Assembly (NCBI RefSeq): GCF_001457775.1
Contig: NZ_CYSG01000004.1
Span: 124,001 to 188,000, forward strand
Reading direction: 5' to 3'
Origin: Phaeobacter sp. CECT 5382
Lineage (GTDB): Bacteria > Pseudomonadota > Alphaproteobacteria > Rhodobacterales > Rhodobacteraceae
Length of the DNA stretch: 64,000 nt
Under the pieces are notes generated by a model. It was not told the origin of the DNA and did no database searches. It saw nothing but the letters and a program-made list of their open reading frames with translations. Of this stretch, positions 36,407-45,072 are shown in pieces (the stretch's first letter is position 1; each line of letters starts with the position of its first letter). The position numbers and the translations under genes were made by a program.

Positions 36407-36669
36407 CTGTATCTCCCTTTGTGAATTGACTGCAGGGGGTGACCTGCAAGGACCGTTTTTCTGAACTGTGTAGTTCACTTTCTGCTTTGGCAACTGCCGT
36501 TGTCGCGTGACCCTGCGGAAAACGGCCTGGGGACTTTGATAGGAGCTTGAGACAAGGGGGTGAAAATCGATCACCATCAGGTCCTGATTGACCCTTGGCA
36601 AAACCGGGCTTGCGGCGTATAGGCACGGTTTGACCGACATCTCCCCGACCGCAACAGGATCCAGCAGAC

Positions 36670-37455
36670 ATGATTGGCAGCGCAAACCTCAACGTGATGA
36701 TCAAAGCCGCCCGCAAGGCTGGCCGCTCTTTGGTGAAAGACTTCGGCGAGGTGGAAAACCTTCAGGTCTCGCGCAAAGGCCCCGGTGACTTTGTCTCCAA
36801 GGCTGATATTGCCGCTGAGGCAATCCTGAAAGAAGAGCTGATGGGCGCGCGCCCCACATATGGCTGGTTGGCCGAAGAGGGCGGCGAAATTACTGGCGAG
36901 GATCCTACCCGCCGCTGGATCGTGGACCCATTGGATGGCACCACCAATTTCCTGCATGGTCTGCCACATTGGTCCGTCTCCATCGCACTGGAGCACAAGG
37001 GCAAGGTCACAGCCGGTGTGATCTATGATCCCTCCAAAGACGAGCTGTTCTTTGCCGAAAAAGGCGCAGGGGCCTGGATGAACGAGAGCCGGATCCGCGC
37101 TTCGGGCCGCCATCGCATGATCGAATCCATTTTTGCCACTGGGCTGCCTTTTGCCGGCCGCGCTGATCTGCCCGAAACTCTGCAGGACCTGGCGCGCCTG
37201 CTGCCTGCGACCGCCGGTGTGCGGCGCTTTGGCTCTGCTGCGCTGGATATGGCTTATGTGGCCGCCGGCCGCTACGAGGGCTATTGGGAGCGTCGTCTCA
37301 ACGCTTGGGATCTGGCAGCAGGTATCATCATCGTCAAAGAGGCCGGTGGTCTGGTTGAGGCTTTGGATCCTGAAAAGAGCATTGTGGAAAGTGGCGAAGT
37401 CATCTGCGCCAATGAAGCGATCTACGAGACCTTTGCCAAAGTGATCCGTTGCTGA
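36670..37455 (+). CDS. suhB: Inositol monophosphatase family protein
   Basis: About 261 residues. Metal-binding motifs are GWLAEEGGEI (Glu), WIVDPLDGTTNFLHGLP (Asp-x-Asp-Gly-Thr) and NAWDLAAGIIIVKEAGG. It hydrolyses inositol-1-phosphate and similar phosphates; SuhB homologues also act in transcription-complex assembly in some bacteria. The terminator AAACGCGGC / GCCGCGTTTT follows closely. Confidence 0.92.
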   Translation: MIGSANLNVMIKAARKAGRSLVKDFGEVENLQVSRKGPGDFVSKADIAAEAILKEELMGARPTYGWLAEEGGEITGEDPTRRWIVDPLDGTTNFLHGLPHWSVSIALEHKGKVTAGVIYDPSKDELFFAEKGAGAWMNESRIRASGRHRMIESIFATGLPFAGRADLPETLQDLARLLPATAGVRRFGSAALDMAYVAAGRYEGYWERRLNAWDLAAGIIIVKEAGGLVEALDPEKSIVESGEVICANEAIYETFAKVIRC

Positions 37456-37489
37456 TCCGCAGCAGATCATCTCTGACATTTCGAATGAT

Positions 37490-37519
37490 AAAACGCGGCT
37501 CCAAGGCCGCGTTTTTTTT
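37490..37519 (+). terminator. Rho-independent terminator after suhB
   Basis: AAACGCGGC-TCCAAG-GCCGCGTTT followed by a T8 run, 35 bases after the suhB stop. Confidence 0.92.
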
Positions 37520-37541
37520 GTCTAACCGCTTGCTGTTTTAC

Positions 37542-37919
37542 TTACTGATCTGAGGGGTGATTGACGCCATCGTTCCAGGGAATCTCGCCATAGGTTTCAC
37601 TGTGATGACGCGGATTTCCGCCCGTGATACAGCCAAGATTGACACCGCTTTGCGTAGGATCTGACCGACGTTGATGATGGGTGTAGATGCCGCAGGTTTT
37701 GCAGAAATAATGCCGGGCCGTGTGCGTTCCCCAAGAATAGCAGCTCAGGTTGTCGCGGCCCTTGTTTATTTGCAATGAGGCTGTGAGGGCTGTTACCGCA
37801 GCCGCGCCCCGGCGCAGGCAGAAGGAACAGTCACAGCGTGCAGCCGAGCACAGCCCGTCAGGGAAGTCTGCCGAAAGCTCGACTGCGCCACAGTGGCAGC
37901 TTGCTGTCAGTGCAACCAT
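37542..37919 (-). CDS. GFA family (glutathione-dependent formaldehyde-activating fold) protein
   Basis: About 125 residues. Zinc ligands are visible: SCHCGAVELSADFP, RCDCSFCLRRG and FCKTCGIYTHH, the C-x-C...C-x-x-C...C-x-x-C arrangement of the GFA/CENP-V fold. The ATG at 37919 follows GAGGAA. Family members bind glutathione adducts in some cases; a role here is unproven. It begins 10 bases after the rhomboid protease gene and is probably co-transcribed. Confidence 0.9.
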   Translation of the reverse strand: MVALTASCHCGAVELSADFPDGLCSAARCDCSFCLRRGAAAVTALTASLQINKGRDNLSCYSWGTHTARHYFCKTCGIYTHHQRRSDPTQSGVNLGCITGGNPRHHSETYGEIPWNDGVNHPSDQ

Positions 37920-37929
37920 ATGATGTTCC

Positions 37930-38715
37930 TCATTTCCCCCAGGGTCCAGATCTGTTGTATCCGGGTTTCTTTTGTTTGCGCGGCAAGCGCGGAATGCGGG
38001 TGGCGCTATAGGTGTATTGGGTTCTGGGATTAGCGGGCCTGCCTTGGCCTTTCGTCCAGAACGATGTGCCACCGCGCAGCAGCCAGAGAGGGAGGGTCAG
38101 CACCAGCCCGACCACAAATCCCCCTGCATGGGCCCAATAGGCTACGCCGCCCTCATCAGGGTTGGCGCCTAGACCGCCGAGAAACTGCAAGCCGAACCAT
38201 AATCCCAGCATCAGCGCAGCCGGCACCGTGATCACCCGGAAAAACACGATCAGGATCAGCAGGATATCAACGCGCGCCTTTGGGTAGAGTAGCAGATAGC
38301 CGCCCATGACCCCGGCGATAGCACCGGAGGCGCCGATGGTGGGCACCTGAGAGTAAGGCGCGACCCAGACATGGATGATACCGGCGCCAATACCGCAGGC
38401 GAGATAGAAGGCGAGAAAGGGAAGATGCCCCATCTCATCTTCCAGGTTGTCGCCAAAGATCCACAAGAAGAGCATATTGCCGCCCAAATGCATCAGCCCG
38501 CCATGGATAAAGACTGAGGTCAGCAAGCTCGCAGAACCTTCGCCACGCGTGATCTCCGCCGGGATGATCGCATAGCTTTGATAGAACTGCATCAATGCGC
38601 GCGGATTAGAATGGATGCCAAAATAGAGCAGATAGGCCAGCACATTGACGGCCATCAACCCGTAGACAACATAGGGCGTGCACTCTGAAGGATTATGATC
38701 GCGCAGGGGAAACAT
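37930..38715 (-). CDS. Rhomboid family intramembrane serine protease
   Basis: About 261 residues. Conserved features: SVFIHGGLMHLGGNMLFLWIF (His and Asn of the oxyanion region), PTIGASGAIAGVMGGYL with the catalytic Ser, and AYWAHAGGFVVGL with the catalytic His. Six membrane spans are recognisable, then a basic, Pro-rich cytoplasmic tail. It cleaves transmembrane substrates within the inner membrane. It lies downstream of putA with a hairpin between. Confidence 0.93.
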   Translation of the reverse strand: MFPLRDHNPSECTPYVVYGLMAVNVLAYLLYFGIHSNPRALMQFYQSYAIIPAEITRGEGSASLLTSVFIHGGLMHLGGNMLFLWIFGDNLEDEMGHLPFLAFYLACGIGAGIIHVWVAPYSQVPTIGASGAIAGVMGGYLLLYPKARVDILLILIVFFRVITVPAALMLGLWFGLQFLGGLGANPDEGGVAYWAHAGGFVVGLVLTLPLWLLRGGTSFWTKGQGRPANPRTQYTYSATRIPRLPRKQKKPGYNRSGPWGK

Positions 38716-38720
38716 GCAGT

Positions 38721-38748
38721 GACGCTGGGCCGGTTTCAGCCCAGCGTC
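38721..38748. terminator. Hairpin between putA and the rhomboid gene
   Basis: Perfect 10-bp inverted repeat GACGCTGGGC / GCCCAGCGTC with 8-base loop, 25 bases past putA. No T run; could attenuate read-through into the rhomboid gene. Confidence 0.55.
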
Positions 38749-38772
38749 AAGAGCTTACCTGCAGGTTCTGAC

Positions 38773-41700
38773 CTAGCCTTCGCCCCCCAGAAGGGCGGCA
38801 TTGCCGCCAGCTGCGGTTGTGTCGACGCAAACGTGACGCTCTGCCAGAACGCGGGCGCGGTCGGGCAGGCCGGGGATCAGCGGCAGGATGGGGCCTTTGC
38901 GTTTGGCCAGAGTACGCTCGATCTCGCGGCCGATCTCAGCGTCACCCCACCACAACACGCCGGCAATGCCCTGAATGAATTCCAGTCTGTGCAGATCGAA
39001 CATGCCATGGGCCTCTATCGCGGTGCCGCCCATGCCGATGACCTTTTTGGCCTGTGCCGCTGCCGCCTCTGGCCCGGGTCCCATGCACAACAAAGGTGCG
39101 CGGGCCGAGGTGGTCAGCCGGTTGGATTCCCCGGTCGGGCCGGGCAGGGTGGTGGTGATCGGGCGGCCAGGCACTCCAGTTTCAGCAGGCAGTTCCGCCA
39201 GATTGCTTTTCCATTGTGTTGTTGCCTGCTGGCGGTCCGGGGCGCAGAACCGCGCTAGATAGTTGGGGCCACCCGCTTTGGGGCCGGTGCCAGACAGGCC
39301 CTCGCCGCCAAAGGGTTGGCTTCCGACAATGGCACCAATCTGGTTGCGGTTCACGTAGATGTTGCCTGCGTGAATGCGGTCGCAGACATGCTGGACCCTG
39401 TCATCGATGCGGGTGTGCAGACCAAAGGTCAGCCCATAGCCCGTCGCATTGATATCGCCGATCACCTTGTCGAGATCCTGTGATTTGAACCGGGCCACAT
39501 GCAGCACCGGGCCAAAGATCTCCTCTTGCAGGTCACCAATGCCGGAAACCTCGATCAGGGTGGGGGCCACAAAGGTGCCGCTTTGCGGTGTGGTCATCTC
39601 TTTCAGCACCCGGCCCTGGGCACGGGCCTCGTCGATATGGGCGAGGATCCCGGCGCGCGCGCCTGAATCAATCACTGGGCCGCTGTCGATGTTGAGGTTC
39701 CAGGGATCGCCCAGGTGCAAAACATCCATCGCGCCTTTCAGCATGGTCAGCACGTCATCGGCGATGTCTTCCTGCAGATAAAGGCAGCGCAGCGCCGAAC
39801 ACCGCTGGCCAGCTGATTGAAACGCGCTTTCGATCACCGATTGCACGGCCTGCTCGGGCAGGGCGGTACTGTCAACGATCATCGCGTTCAGCCCGCCGGT
39901 TTCGGCAATCAGCGGCGCGCCGGGCTGTAGGGCGTCGGCCATGGTTGCACGGATCCGCATCGCGGTGGCGGTAGAGCCGGTAAAGGCCACGCCATTCACG
40001 CGCGCATCGCCCGTCAAGGCCGCACCGATTTTGGAGCCACGTCCCGGCAGCAGTTGCAGGGCGGCGCGTGGAACACCTGCCTCGTGCATCAGCGATATCG
40101 CACGATGGGCAATCAGCGGCGTCTGTTCCGCCGGTTTTGCCAGCACCGCATTGCCACAGGCCAGCGCGGCGGCAATCTGGCCAGAGAAAATGGCCAGCGG
40201 GAAGTTCCAGGGCGAGATGCAGGTGAACACTCCGGCCCGGGCTGCATCGGGGATATGGGCGGCGTAGTAGCGCAAAAAGTCCACCGCTTCGCGCAGTTCC
40301 GCCACCGCATCGGGAATGCTCTTGCCGGCTTCGCGCGCCAGAATGGCAAATAGCTCGCCAAAGTTCTCTTCATAGAGATCGGCTGCCTTGTTCAGTGCTG
40401 CGGCGCGTTCATATGCGGGGGCGTCCCAAGGTTGGGCCGAAGCCAGCGCCAGTTCGACATCCTCGGCACTGGAGGGGGAGACCTTGCCGACGGTTGTCAG
40501 GTCTGATGGGTTGATAACATCCTCGGCCACCTCGGGCCTGGCTTCACCGTCGATCAAGGGGGCGACTTGCCAGCTGTGCTTGCGCCAGGGGGCACGCGCC
40601 TTTTCGATGCGGCTCAACGTTGGCGCATGGCCGAGGTCGAAGCCCTTGGAATTGGGCCGCTCAGGGGCATAAAGTTCGGGGCCAGTTGGGATCTGGTTGG
40701 CACAGTCCGATGCCGCAATAAAGGGGTCTGCTGCAACGATTTCAGGTGAGACGTCTTCATCGACGATCTGGTTCACAAAGGAGCTGTTGGCGCCGTTTTC
40801 CAAAAGGCGGCGTACCAGATAGGCCAGAAGATCACGATGCGCCCCAACCGGCGCATAGATGCGACAGCGGGTTTGGTTCTGGTCCAGCACCATATTGTGC
40901 AGGGTTTCGCCCATACCGTGCAGACGCTGAAATTCATAGGTTTCGGCATCCCCCGCCATATGCAGAATGGCGCTAACAGTGTGGGCATTATGGGTGGCAA
41001 ACTGCGGATAAATCCGATCGGTCATGCCCAGCAATTTGCGCGCATTGGCGATGTAAGAGACATCGGTCAGCGCCTTGTTGGTATAGACCGGGAAGCCATC
41101 GACGCCTTCGACCTGGGCCAGTTTGACCTCTGTGTCCCAGTAGGCGCCTTTGACCAGGCGCACCATGAAACGACGGTCGTATTTTTCGGCCATCTCAAAC
41201 AGCGCATCAATTGCGAGGCCCGTGCGTGGACCATAGGCCTGCACTACTACGCCAAAGCCTTCCCAACCCGCCAAAGAAGGATCAGACACAACCGCCTCGA
41301 TGATCTCCAGTGACAGCGACAGCCGGTCGGCCTCTTCGGCATCAATGTTGAGCCCCATCTTGGCGGATTTGGCCAGCAAAGCCAGCGCCTTGATGCGCGG
41401 CACCAACTGTTCCATGACGCGCTCTTCCTGGGCCAGCTCATAGCGCGGATGCAGCGCCGACAGCTTGATCGAGATGCCAGGGTTTTTGCGGATGTCACTG
41501 CTGTTGCAGCCTGCTGCAATCGCCGAAATCGCTTTGGAGTAGGCGAGGTGGTAGCGGGCAGCATCTGCCTCGGTACGCGCGGCTTCGCCAAGCATGTCAT
41601 AGGAATAGGTATAGCCCTTGGCTTCCATCCCGGCAGCGCGTTTCATGGCAGACTCGATGCTTTCTCCCAAAACGAACTGACGGCCCATTTCTTTCATGGC

Positions 41701-42180
41701 GCGCCCCACGGCGGTGCGAATGACCGGCTCGCCAAGCCGTTTGACGGCACCGCGCAGCGCACCCACCGGGCTGCGATCCTCGTCCAGCACTCGGCCGGTG
41801 AGCATCAGCGCCCAGGTCGAGGCATTGACCAGCGACGACGAAGATCTGCCAAGATGTTTGCCCCAATCAGAGGGCGCGATCTTGTCTTCAATCAGTGCGT
41901 CGATGGTATCGGCGTCGGGCACCCGCAACAGCGCCTCGGCCAGACACATCAGTGCGACACCTTCATCGGTAGAGAGACCATATTCGGCCAGAAAAACCTC
42001 CATCAATCCAGGAGAGGAGTGACCGCGAATATCACGCACCAGAGCGGCGGCATTGGAGCAGATCAGGGCCCGGTCTGCCTCGCTTAGCGCGGCGGTGCTG
42101 CACAAGTGACCAAACATGTCCTGTTGGTCGACATAGGTCCCGGCGTCAATTCGGTGGCGCAGTTTAATATCATTGCTCAT
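38773..42180 (-). CDS. putA: Bifunctional proline dehydrogenase / glutamate-semialdehyde dehydrogenase
   Basis: About 1135 residues. The N-terminal arch and PRODH barrel occupy roughly residues 1-480 (GVVVQAYGPRTGLAIDALFE, VRLVKGAYWDTEVKLAQVEG, HNAHTVSAILHMAG). The ALDH domain follows (ISPWNFPLAIFSGQIAAALA, AETGGLNAMIVDS, QSAGQRCSALRCLYL with the catalytic Cys), then a C-terminal domain. It oxidises proline to glutamate with substrate channelling at the membrane. It lacks the N-terminal ribbon-helix-helix domain of enteric PutA (1320 residues), consistent with control by the divergent AsnC-type regulator. Confidence 0.96.
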   Translation of the reverse strand: MSNDIKLRHRIDAGTYVDQQDMFGHLCSTAALSEADRALICSNAAALVRDIRGHSSPGLMEVFLAEYGLSTDEGVALMCLAEALLRVPDADTIDALIEDKIAPSDWGKHLGRSSSSLVNASTWALMLTGRVLDEDRSPVGALRGAVKRLGEPVIRTAVGRAMKEMGRQFVLGESIESAMKRAAGMEAKGYTYSYDMLGEAARTEADAARYHLAYSKAISAIAAGCNSSDIRKNPGISIKLSALHPRYELAQEERVMEQLVPRIKALALLAKSAKMGLNIDAEEADRLSLSLEIIEAVVSDPSLAGWEGFGVVVQAYGPRTGLAIDALFEMAEKYDRRFMVRLVKGAYWDTEVKLAQVEGVDGFPVYTNKALTDVSYIANARKLLGMTDRIYPQFATHNAHTVSAILHMAGDAETYEFQRLHGMGETLHNMVLDQNQTRCRIYAPVGAHRDLLAYLVRRLLENGANSSFVNQIVDEDVSPEIVAADPFIAASDCANQIPTGPELYAPERPNSKGFDLGHAPTLSRIEKARAPWRKHSWQVAPLIDGEARPEVAEDVINPSDLTTVGKVSPSSAEDVELALASAQPWDAPAYERAAALNKAADLYEENFGELFAILAREAGKSIPDAVAELREAVDFLRYYAAHIPDAARAGVFTCISPWNFPLAIFSGQIAAALACGNAVLAKPAEQTPLIAHRAISLMHEAGVPRAALQLLPGRGSKIGAALTGDARVNGVAFTGSTATAMRIRATMADALQPGAPLIAETGGLNAMIVDSTALPEQAVQSVIESAFQSAGQRCSALRCLYLQEDIADDVLTMLKGAMDVLHLGDPWNLNIDSGPVIDSGARAGILAHIDEARAQGRVLKEMTTPQSGTFVAPTLIEVSGIGDLQEEIFGPVLHVARFKSQDLDKVIGDINATGYGLTFGLHTRIDDRVQHVCDRIHAGNIYVNRNQIGAIVGSQPFGGEGLSGTGPKAGGPNYLARFCAPDRQQATTQWKSNLAELPAETGVPGRPITTTLPGPTGESNRLTTSARAPLLCMGPGPEAAAAQAKKVIGMGGTAIEAHGMFDLHRLEFIQGIAGVLWWGDAEIGREIERTLAKRKGPILPLIPGLPDRARVLAERHVCVDTTAAGGNAALLGGEG

Positions 42181-42306
42181 CTGAGAAACTCCAATTCATA
42201 TGCGGAGGGCATTTTGCTCAGGATAGGGGGTTTTTGGCGGGACAAATCACTTATCATGTGAGAATATTGATCCAAATGGTGTGTTTTTCATGAAGGGGCA
42301 GTTCAA

Positions 42307-42777
42307 ATGGGTTTTTCTGATCTGGATCGTTTCGACCGGGAGATTCTGAATGTCCTGGGGGCGGATGGTCGAATTTCCATTGCTGATCTTGCCCGGCGCA
42401 TTGGATTGTCCAAATCGCCGACGCAGGCCCGGCTCAGACGGTTGGAAAAGGAAGGTATCATCACCGGTTATCGGGCTTTGATAGATCCGATCCGGCTCGG
42501 GCTGGATCATGTCGCCTTTGTCGAGGTCAAGCTCGAGGATACGCGGGAAGCTGCCCTGTCAAAATTCAATGCCGCGGTATCGCGGATCCCTGAGATCGAA
42601 CAGGCCCATATGATGGCGTCACATTTCGACTACCTGCTAAAGGTGCGCACCCGGTCTATGTCGGCCTATCGCCAGGTTCTGGGCGAAAAAATCTCCTCCT
42701 TGCCCTACGTCTCGTCGACATCGACCTACGTTGCGATGCAGGCCGTCAAAGAGGACGGCGGCCTGGCCCCGGTTTGA
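42307..42777 (+). CDS. putR: Lrp/AsnC-type proline utilization regulator
   Basis: About 156 residues. The HTH is ISIADLARRIGLSKSPTQAR; the RAM domain contains VAFVEVKLEDTREAALSKF and IEQAHMMASHFDYLLKVRT. Divergent from putA across a 126-bp A/T-rich intergenic region, exactly as putR in alphaproteobacteria, where it activates putA in response to proline. The stop codon lies within a short 16-bp tandem repeat. Confidence 0.9.
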   Translation: MGFSDLDRFDREILNVLGADGRISIADLARRIGLSKSPTQARLRRLEKEGIITGYRALIDPIRLGLDHVAFVEVKLEDTREAALSKFNAAVSRIPEIEQAHMMASHFDYLLKVRTRSMSAYRQVLGEKISSLPYVSSTSTYVAMQAVKEDGGLAPV

Positions 42778-42796
42778 GTCGGCCCCGGTTTGAGTT
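42765..42796. repeat. 16-bp tandem repeat across the putR stop
   Basis: GGCCCCGGTTTGAGTC and GGCCCCGGTTTGAGTT lie in tandem, with a third partial copy GGTCCCGGTT after them. The first copy contains the putR TGA. Confidence 0.85.
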
Positions 42797-43145
42797 GGTC
42801 CCGGTTCCGCCTTGGGCGATGCATCGCTTTGGGCAATCATCGACGAAAAACAAGAGCAACAATGGCGCCAGGTTGACGCAGCACCGACTGAGCAGGATTG
42901 ATCCGATTGGCACTCTCCATAGGGAGCCCCCTGCTGGGCGCATCAAATTGCGGACGCGAAAAATTGATTTGCCAGCTGGGGGCGGATTTTTGCAGCATCA
43001 TCATATGCTTTTTTTTGCCCAGAAAATCCCGCCATCCCGTACCGACAGCCAGCCCCCCACTGGTGTGTTCCTGGCTCTGATTGTCGGACTGGGTTTGTTC
43101 GCGACTCTTCTCGTGCCTGCGGGCCCGGCGTTTGCCGAAAGCTCT

Positions 43146-43195
43146 GCCCAAAAGGGCCGAGATGATCTCTGCCCAAAAGGGCCGAGATGATCTCT
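43146..43195. repeat. Perfect 25-bp tandem duplication (two copies)
   Basis: The unit GCCCAAAAGGGCCGAGATGA plus TCTCT occurs twice in a row (43146-43170 and 43171-43195), followed by GCCC. Because 25 is not a multiple of three it shifts the reading frame between a signal-peptide segment upstream and the TPR domain downstream. Confidence 0.97.
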
Positions 43196-43719
43196 GCCCG
43201 GCCGCACCGGACCATAGTGCCACTTTAGACCGCTTAATCCGCGACGTTCAGCGTGCAAGTTCCGAGGCGGATGCGCGGAGGATTTCAAATCAGATGTGGG
43301 CCTTTTGGGCCCAGGCCCCGGATGCACGCGCGCAGGCCATTTTGGATCGTGGGATGACCCGGCGGGCGGCGTTTGATTTTCTTGGCGCATTAGCGGATTT
43401 TGATCTGCTGATTGCCTATTGTCCGGACTATGCCGAAGGCTACAATCAACGGGCTTTTGTACATTACCTGCGTCAGGATTATGCGACCGCTCTGCCAGAT
43501 CTGGATCGCGCCATTGCCCTGTCGCCGCGCCATGTTGCGGCCCTGAGCGGCAGAGCGCTATCGCTCTTTGGCCTGCAACGCATTTCCGAGGCGCGTGCAG
43601 CTCTGGGCGCGGCACTAATCCTGAACCCTTGGCTACCCGAACGCAGCCTTGCAATCCCCGGTGGAGCTTTGTCGCAGGAGCCAGTACAACCGGCTCCGCC
43701 GTCTGGAGAGGACCTATAA
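43162..43719 (+). CDS. Tetratricopeptide repeat protein, signal peptide separated by a frameshifting duplication
   Basis: The downstream frame encodes about 185 residues with TPR-type helices (GALADFDLLIAYCPDYAEGY, ATALPDLDRAIALSPRHVAA, EARAALGAALILNPW). It can start at the ATG at 43162, inside the first copy of the 25-bp repeat, with AAAAGGG just upstream. The other frame, from ATG 43005, encodes a convincing signal peptide (GVFLALIVGLGLFATLLVPA / GPAFAESSAQKGRDDLC) that would join the TPR part exactly if one repeat copy were removed. The ancestral protein was therefore probably exported, running from 43005 to 43719. The present form is either a pseudogene, a phase-variable gene or a cytoplasmic remnant. 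Confidence 0.75.
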   Translation: MISAQKGRDDLCPAAPDHSATLDRLIRDVQRASSEADARRISNQMWAFWAQAPDARAQAILDRGMTRRAAFDFLGALADFDLLIAYCPDYAEGYNQRAFVHYLRQDYATALPDLDRAIALSPRHVAALSGRALSLFGLQRISEARAALGAALILNPWLPERSLAIPGGALSQEPVQPAPPSGEDL

Positions 43720-43889
43720 GGGCAAGGCCTTTGGAGAGCGACAGATAAGCGACGCAAACTGTAGTGCTGTTTGTACTGAGAGCGGCCACATGTCGTGCAA
43801 ATGACTTACCGCTGTATAAAACCGATTGTACACCGCTGCCGAGCTCGCTAAATCTGGGCGCAGGGTGCCAGTTGCGCCTCACACGTTGT

Positions 43890-43976
43890 GCGGGCGTGAT
43901 GGAATGGTAGACATACCAGACTTAAAATCTGTTGGGCCTTGTGCCCGTGTGGGTTCGAGTCCCACCGCCCGCACCA
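43890..43976 (+). tRNA. tRNA-Leu (anticodon UAA)
   Basis: Acceptor arms GCGGGCG / CGCCCGC, anticodon loop CTTAAAA with UAA, long variable arm (GGGCCTTGTGCCC), T-arm GTGGG-TTCGAGT-CCCAC and encoded CCA end. The accessory island begins directly after it. Confidence 0.97.
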
Positions 43977-44010
43977 AATTGCCGTTGAAAACATTGAATA
44001 AAGTGTGACT

Positions 44011-44238
44011 TTATGTGTTTTGGCCCCCACTCACTGTGGCGCTTTCCGGGGTATAGATCCCGTCAATTTGGGCAACGGAAAACACAGGCCGAGACCCTGG
44101 GTATGGATGATGTTTGTGAATCAGACCGTTTCTAACCATCTTGTAAAACGTGTCCCGACCAAAGGGCCAGCGTGGAGAGCGGATTGCCTGGATGCCAGTT
44201 ACAAACTTGGCTTCTTCTGGAACGTAAGCTGAAGTCAT
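44011..44238 (-). CDS. Excisionase/AlpA-like HTH protein
   Basis: About 75 residues. GRDTFYKMVRNGLIHKHHPY looks like the winged-helix/HTH_17 segment of excisionases and AlpA-like regulators. GGAGG precedes the start. It is the gene nearest tRNA-Leu, the position normally taken by xis and int in tRNA-integrated elements, but no integrase is present between it and the tRNA. Assignment is moderate because the family is short and divergent. Confidence 0.6.
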   Translation of the reverse strand: MTSAYVPEEAKFVTGIQAIRSPRWPFGRDTFYKMVRNGLIHKHHPYPGSRPVFSVAQIDGIYTPESATVSGGQNT

Positions 44239-44276
44239 AGGGCCTCCGGTTGCTGCTTAGTGACTGTTTGATCGTT

Positions 44277-44549
44277 TTAGCGGGAGGCCGCGCGTTCCAG
44301 TTCATCCAGACGCGTACGGGCTTGGTCGATAGTGATTTGATCAGATTTGCGTTTGACGAGAACGCCCAATGCAAGGAAGCAAGTGAAAATGAAGCCGGTC
44401 CATTGCATCGCGCTACTCTCCAGGACTGCGCCTGTCCCAATCAGGATTAGAGGGATCAGCGTGAAATAGAGCCGCGCCTTCCAGAGCGCTGGCGTCCGGT
44501 GATCAATGATGTGGATGAAGGTGGGATCAGTGGTGGTTTTTGCTGTCAT
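44277..44549 (-). CDS. Small membrane protein of unknown function (phage-type)
   Basis: About 90 residues with two hydrophobic spans (ARLYFTLIPLILIGTGAVLE, WTGFIFTCFLALGVLV) and a basic/acidic C-terminal helix (DQARTRLDELERAAS). The ATG at 44549 overlaps the methyltransferase stop (ATGA) and has GGAG upstream, so it belongs to the same transcription unit. I do not recognise a family. Confidence 0.7.
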   Translation of the reverse strand: MTAKTTTDPTFIHIIDHRTPALWKARLYFTLIPLILIGTGAVLESSAMQWTGFIFTCFLALGVLVKRKSDQITIDQARTRLDELERAASR

Positions 44550-44995
44550 GTGAGGCTCCATTTAACGGGTGCGGTTTCCTGAAACTCCACCACGTTCTCC
44601 AGCAGGATCACCTCGGGGCGAACAAGCTTGATCCAATGGGGTACGATCCAAGCCAGAGAGTGGCGGTTGCGGCAGACAGGCTTGCCGCCCTTGGCGCGGC
44701 TAAAATCCGTCCAATCTGGACTGGCCCAGAGCAGCCCGACCCGCTGGCCAGTCTTCACCAGGTCGCGCGGATCTACAGCATGCACTGATGTAATCCGGTG
44801 TTCGGTCTTTGGGTGGTTGGCGGCATGTAGGGAGAGGGCGGTTTCGCAGTGGTTGATCGCGAAATGCGGCTCAATTCCGAGTGCTGTGGCTATTCCGGTC
44901 GAGGCACCGCCACCACCGGCAAATAAATCCGCTATGATGGGCTGCGAAACCGGAGCCGGTTGCGCTAGGTCTTCTGGGTTGAAAAGGGAGGTCAT
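44546..44995 (-). CDS. Truncated DNA cytosine C5-methyltransferase with Trp at the catalytic Cys position
   Basis: About 149 residues. Motif I (SAM binding) is ADLFAGGGGASTGIATAL; motif IV, which in this phage-type family normally carries a Pro-Asp-Cys or Pro-Cys nucleophile, reads WASPDWTDFSRAKGG, with Trp (TGG) where Cys is expected; motif VI is VILLENVVEFQ. The protein stops soon after, lacking motifs VIII-X and the target recognition domain. It is therefore almost certainly inactive as a methyltransferase. It has a good ribosome binding site (GGAG) and may still be translated. It fits a decaying phage-like gene string. Confidence 0.82.
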   Translation of the reverse strand: MTSLFNPEDLAQPAPVSQPIIADLFAGGGGASTGIATALGIEPHFAINHCETALSLHAANHPKTEHRITSVHAVDPRDLVKTGQRVGLLWASPDWTDFSRAKGGKPVCRNRHSLAWIVPHWIKLVRPEVILLENVVEFQETAPVKWSLT

Positions 44996-45072
44996 GGCGG
45001 CTCCATCAAAGGGGTGCGGTTTGAGGTGTTACTGCAGTAACAGCCGGTCTGGCTGTCGATGCGGTTTCGGTG

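Noticed and set aside
42765-43195. CRISPR-like array
   Set aside because: The repeats are tandem without spacers, at two copies each, and no cas genes are in the window.
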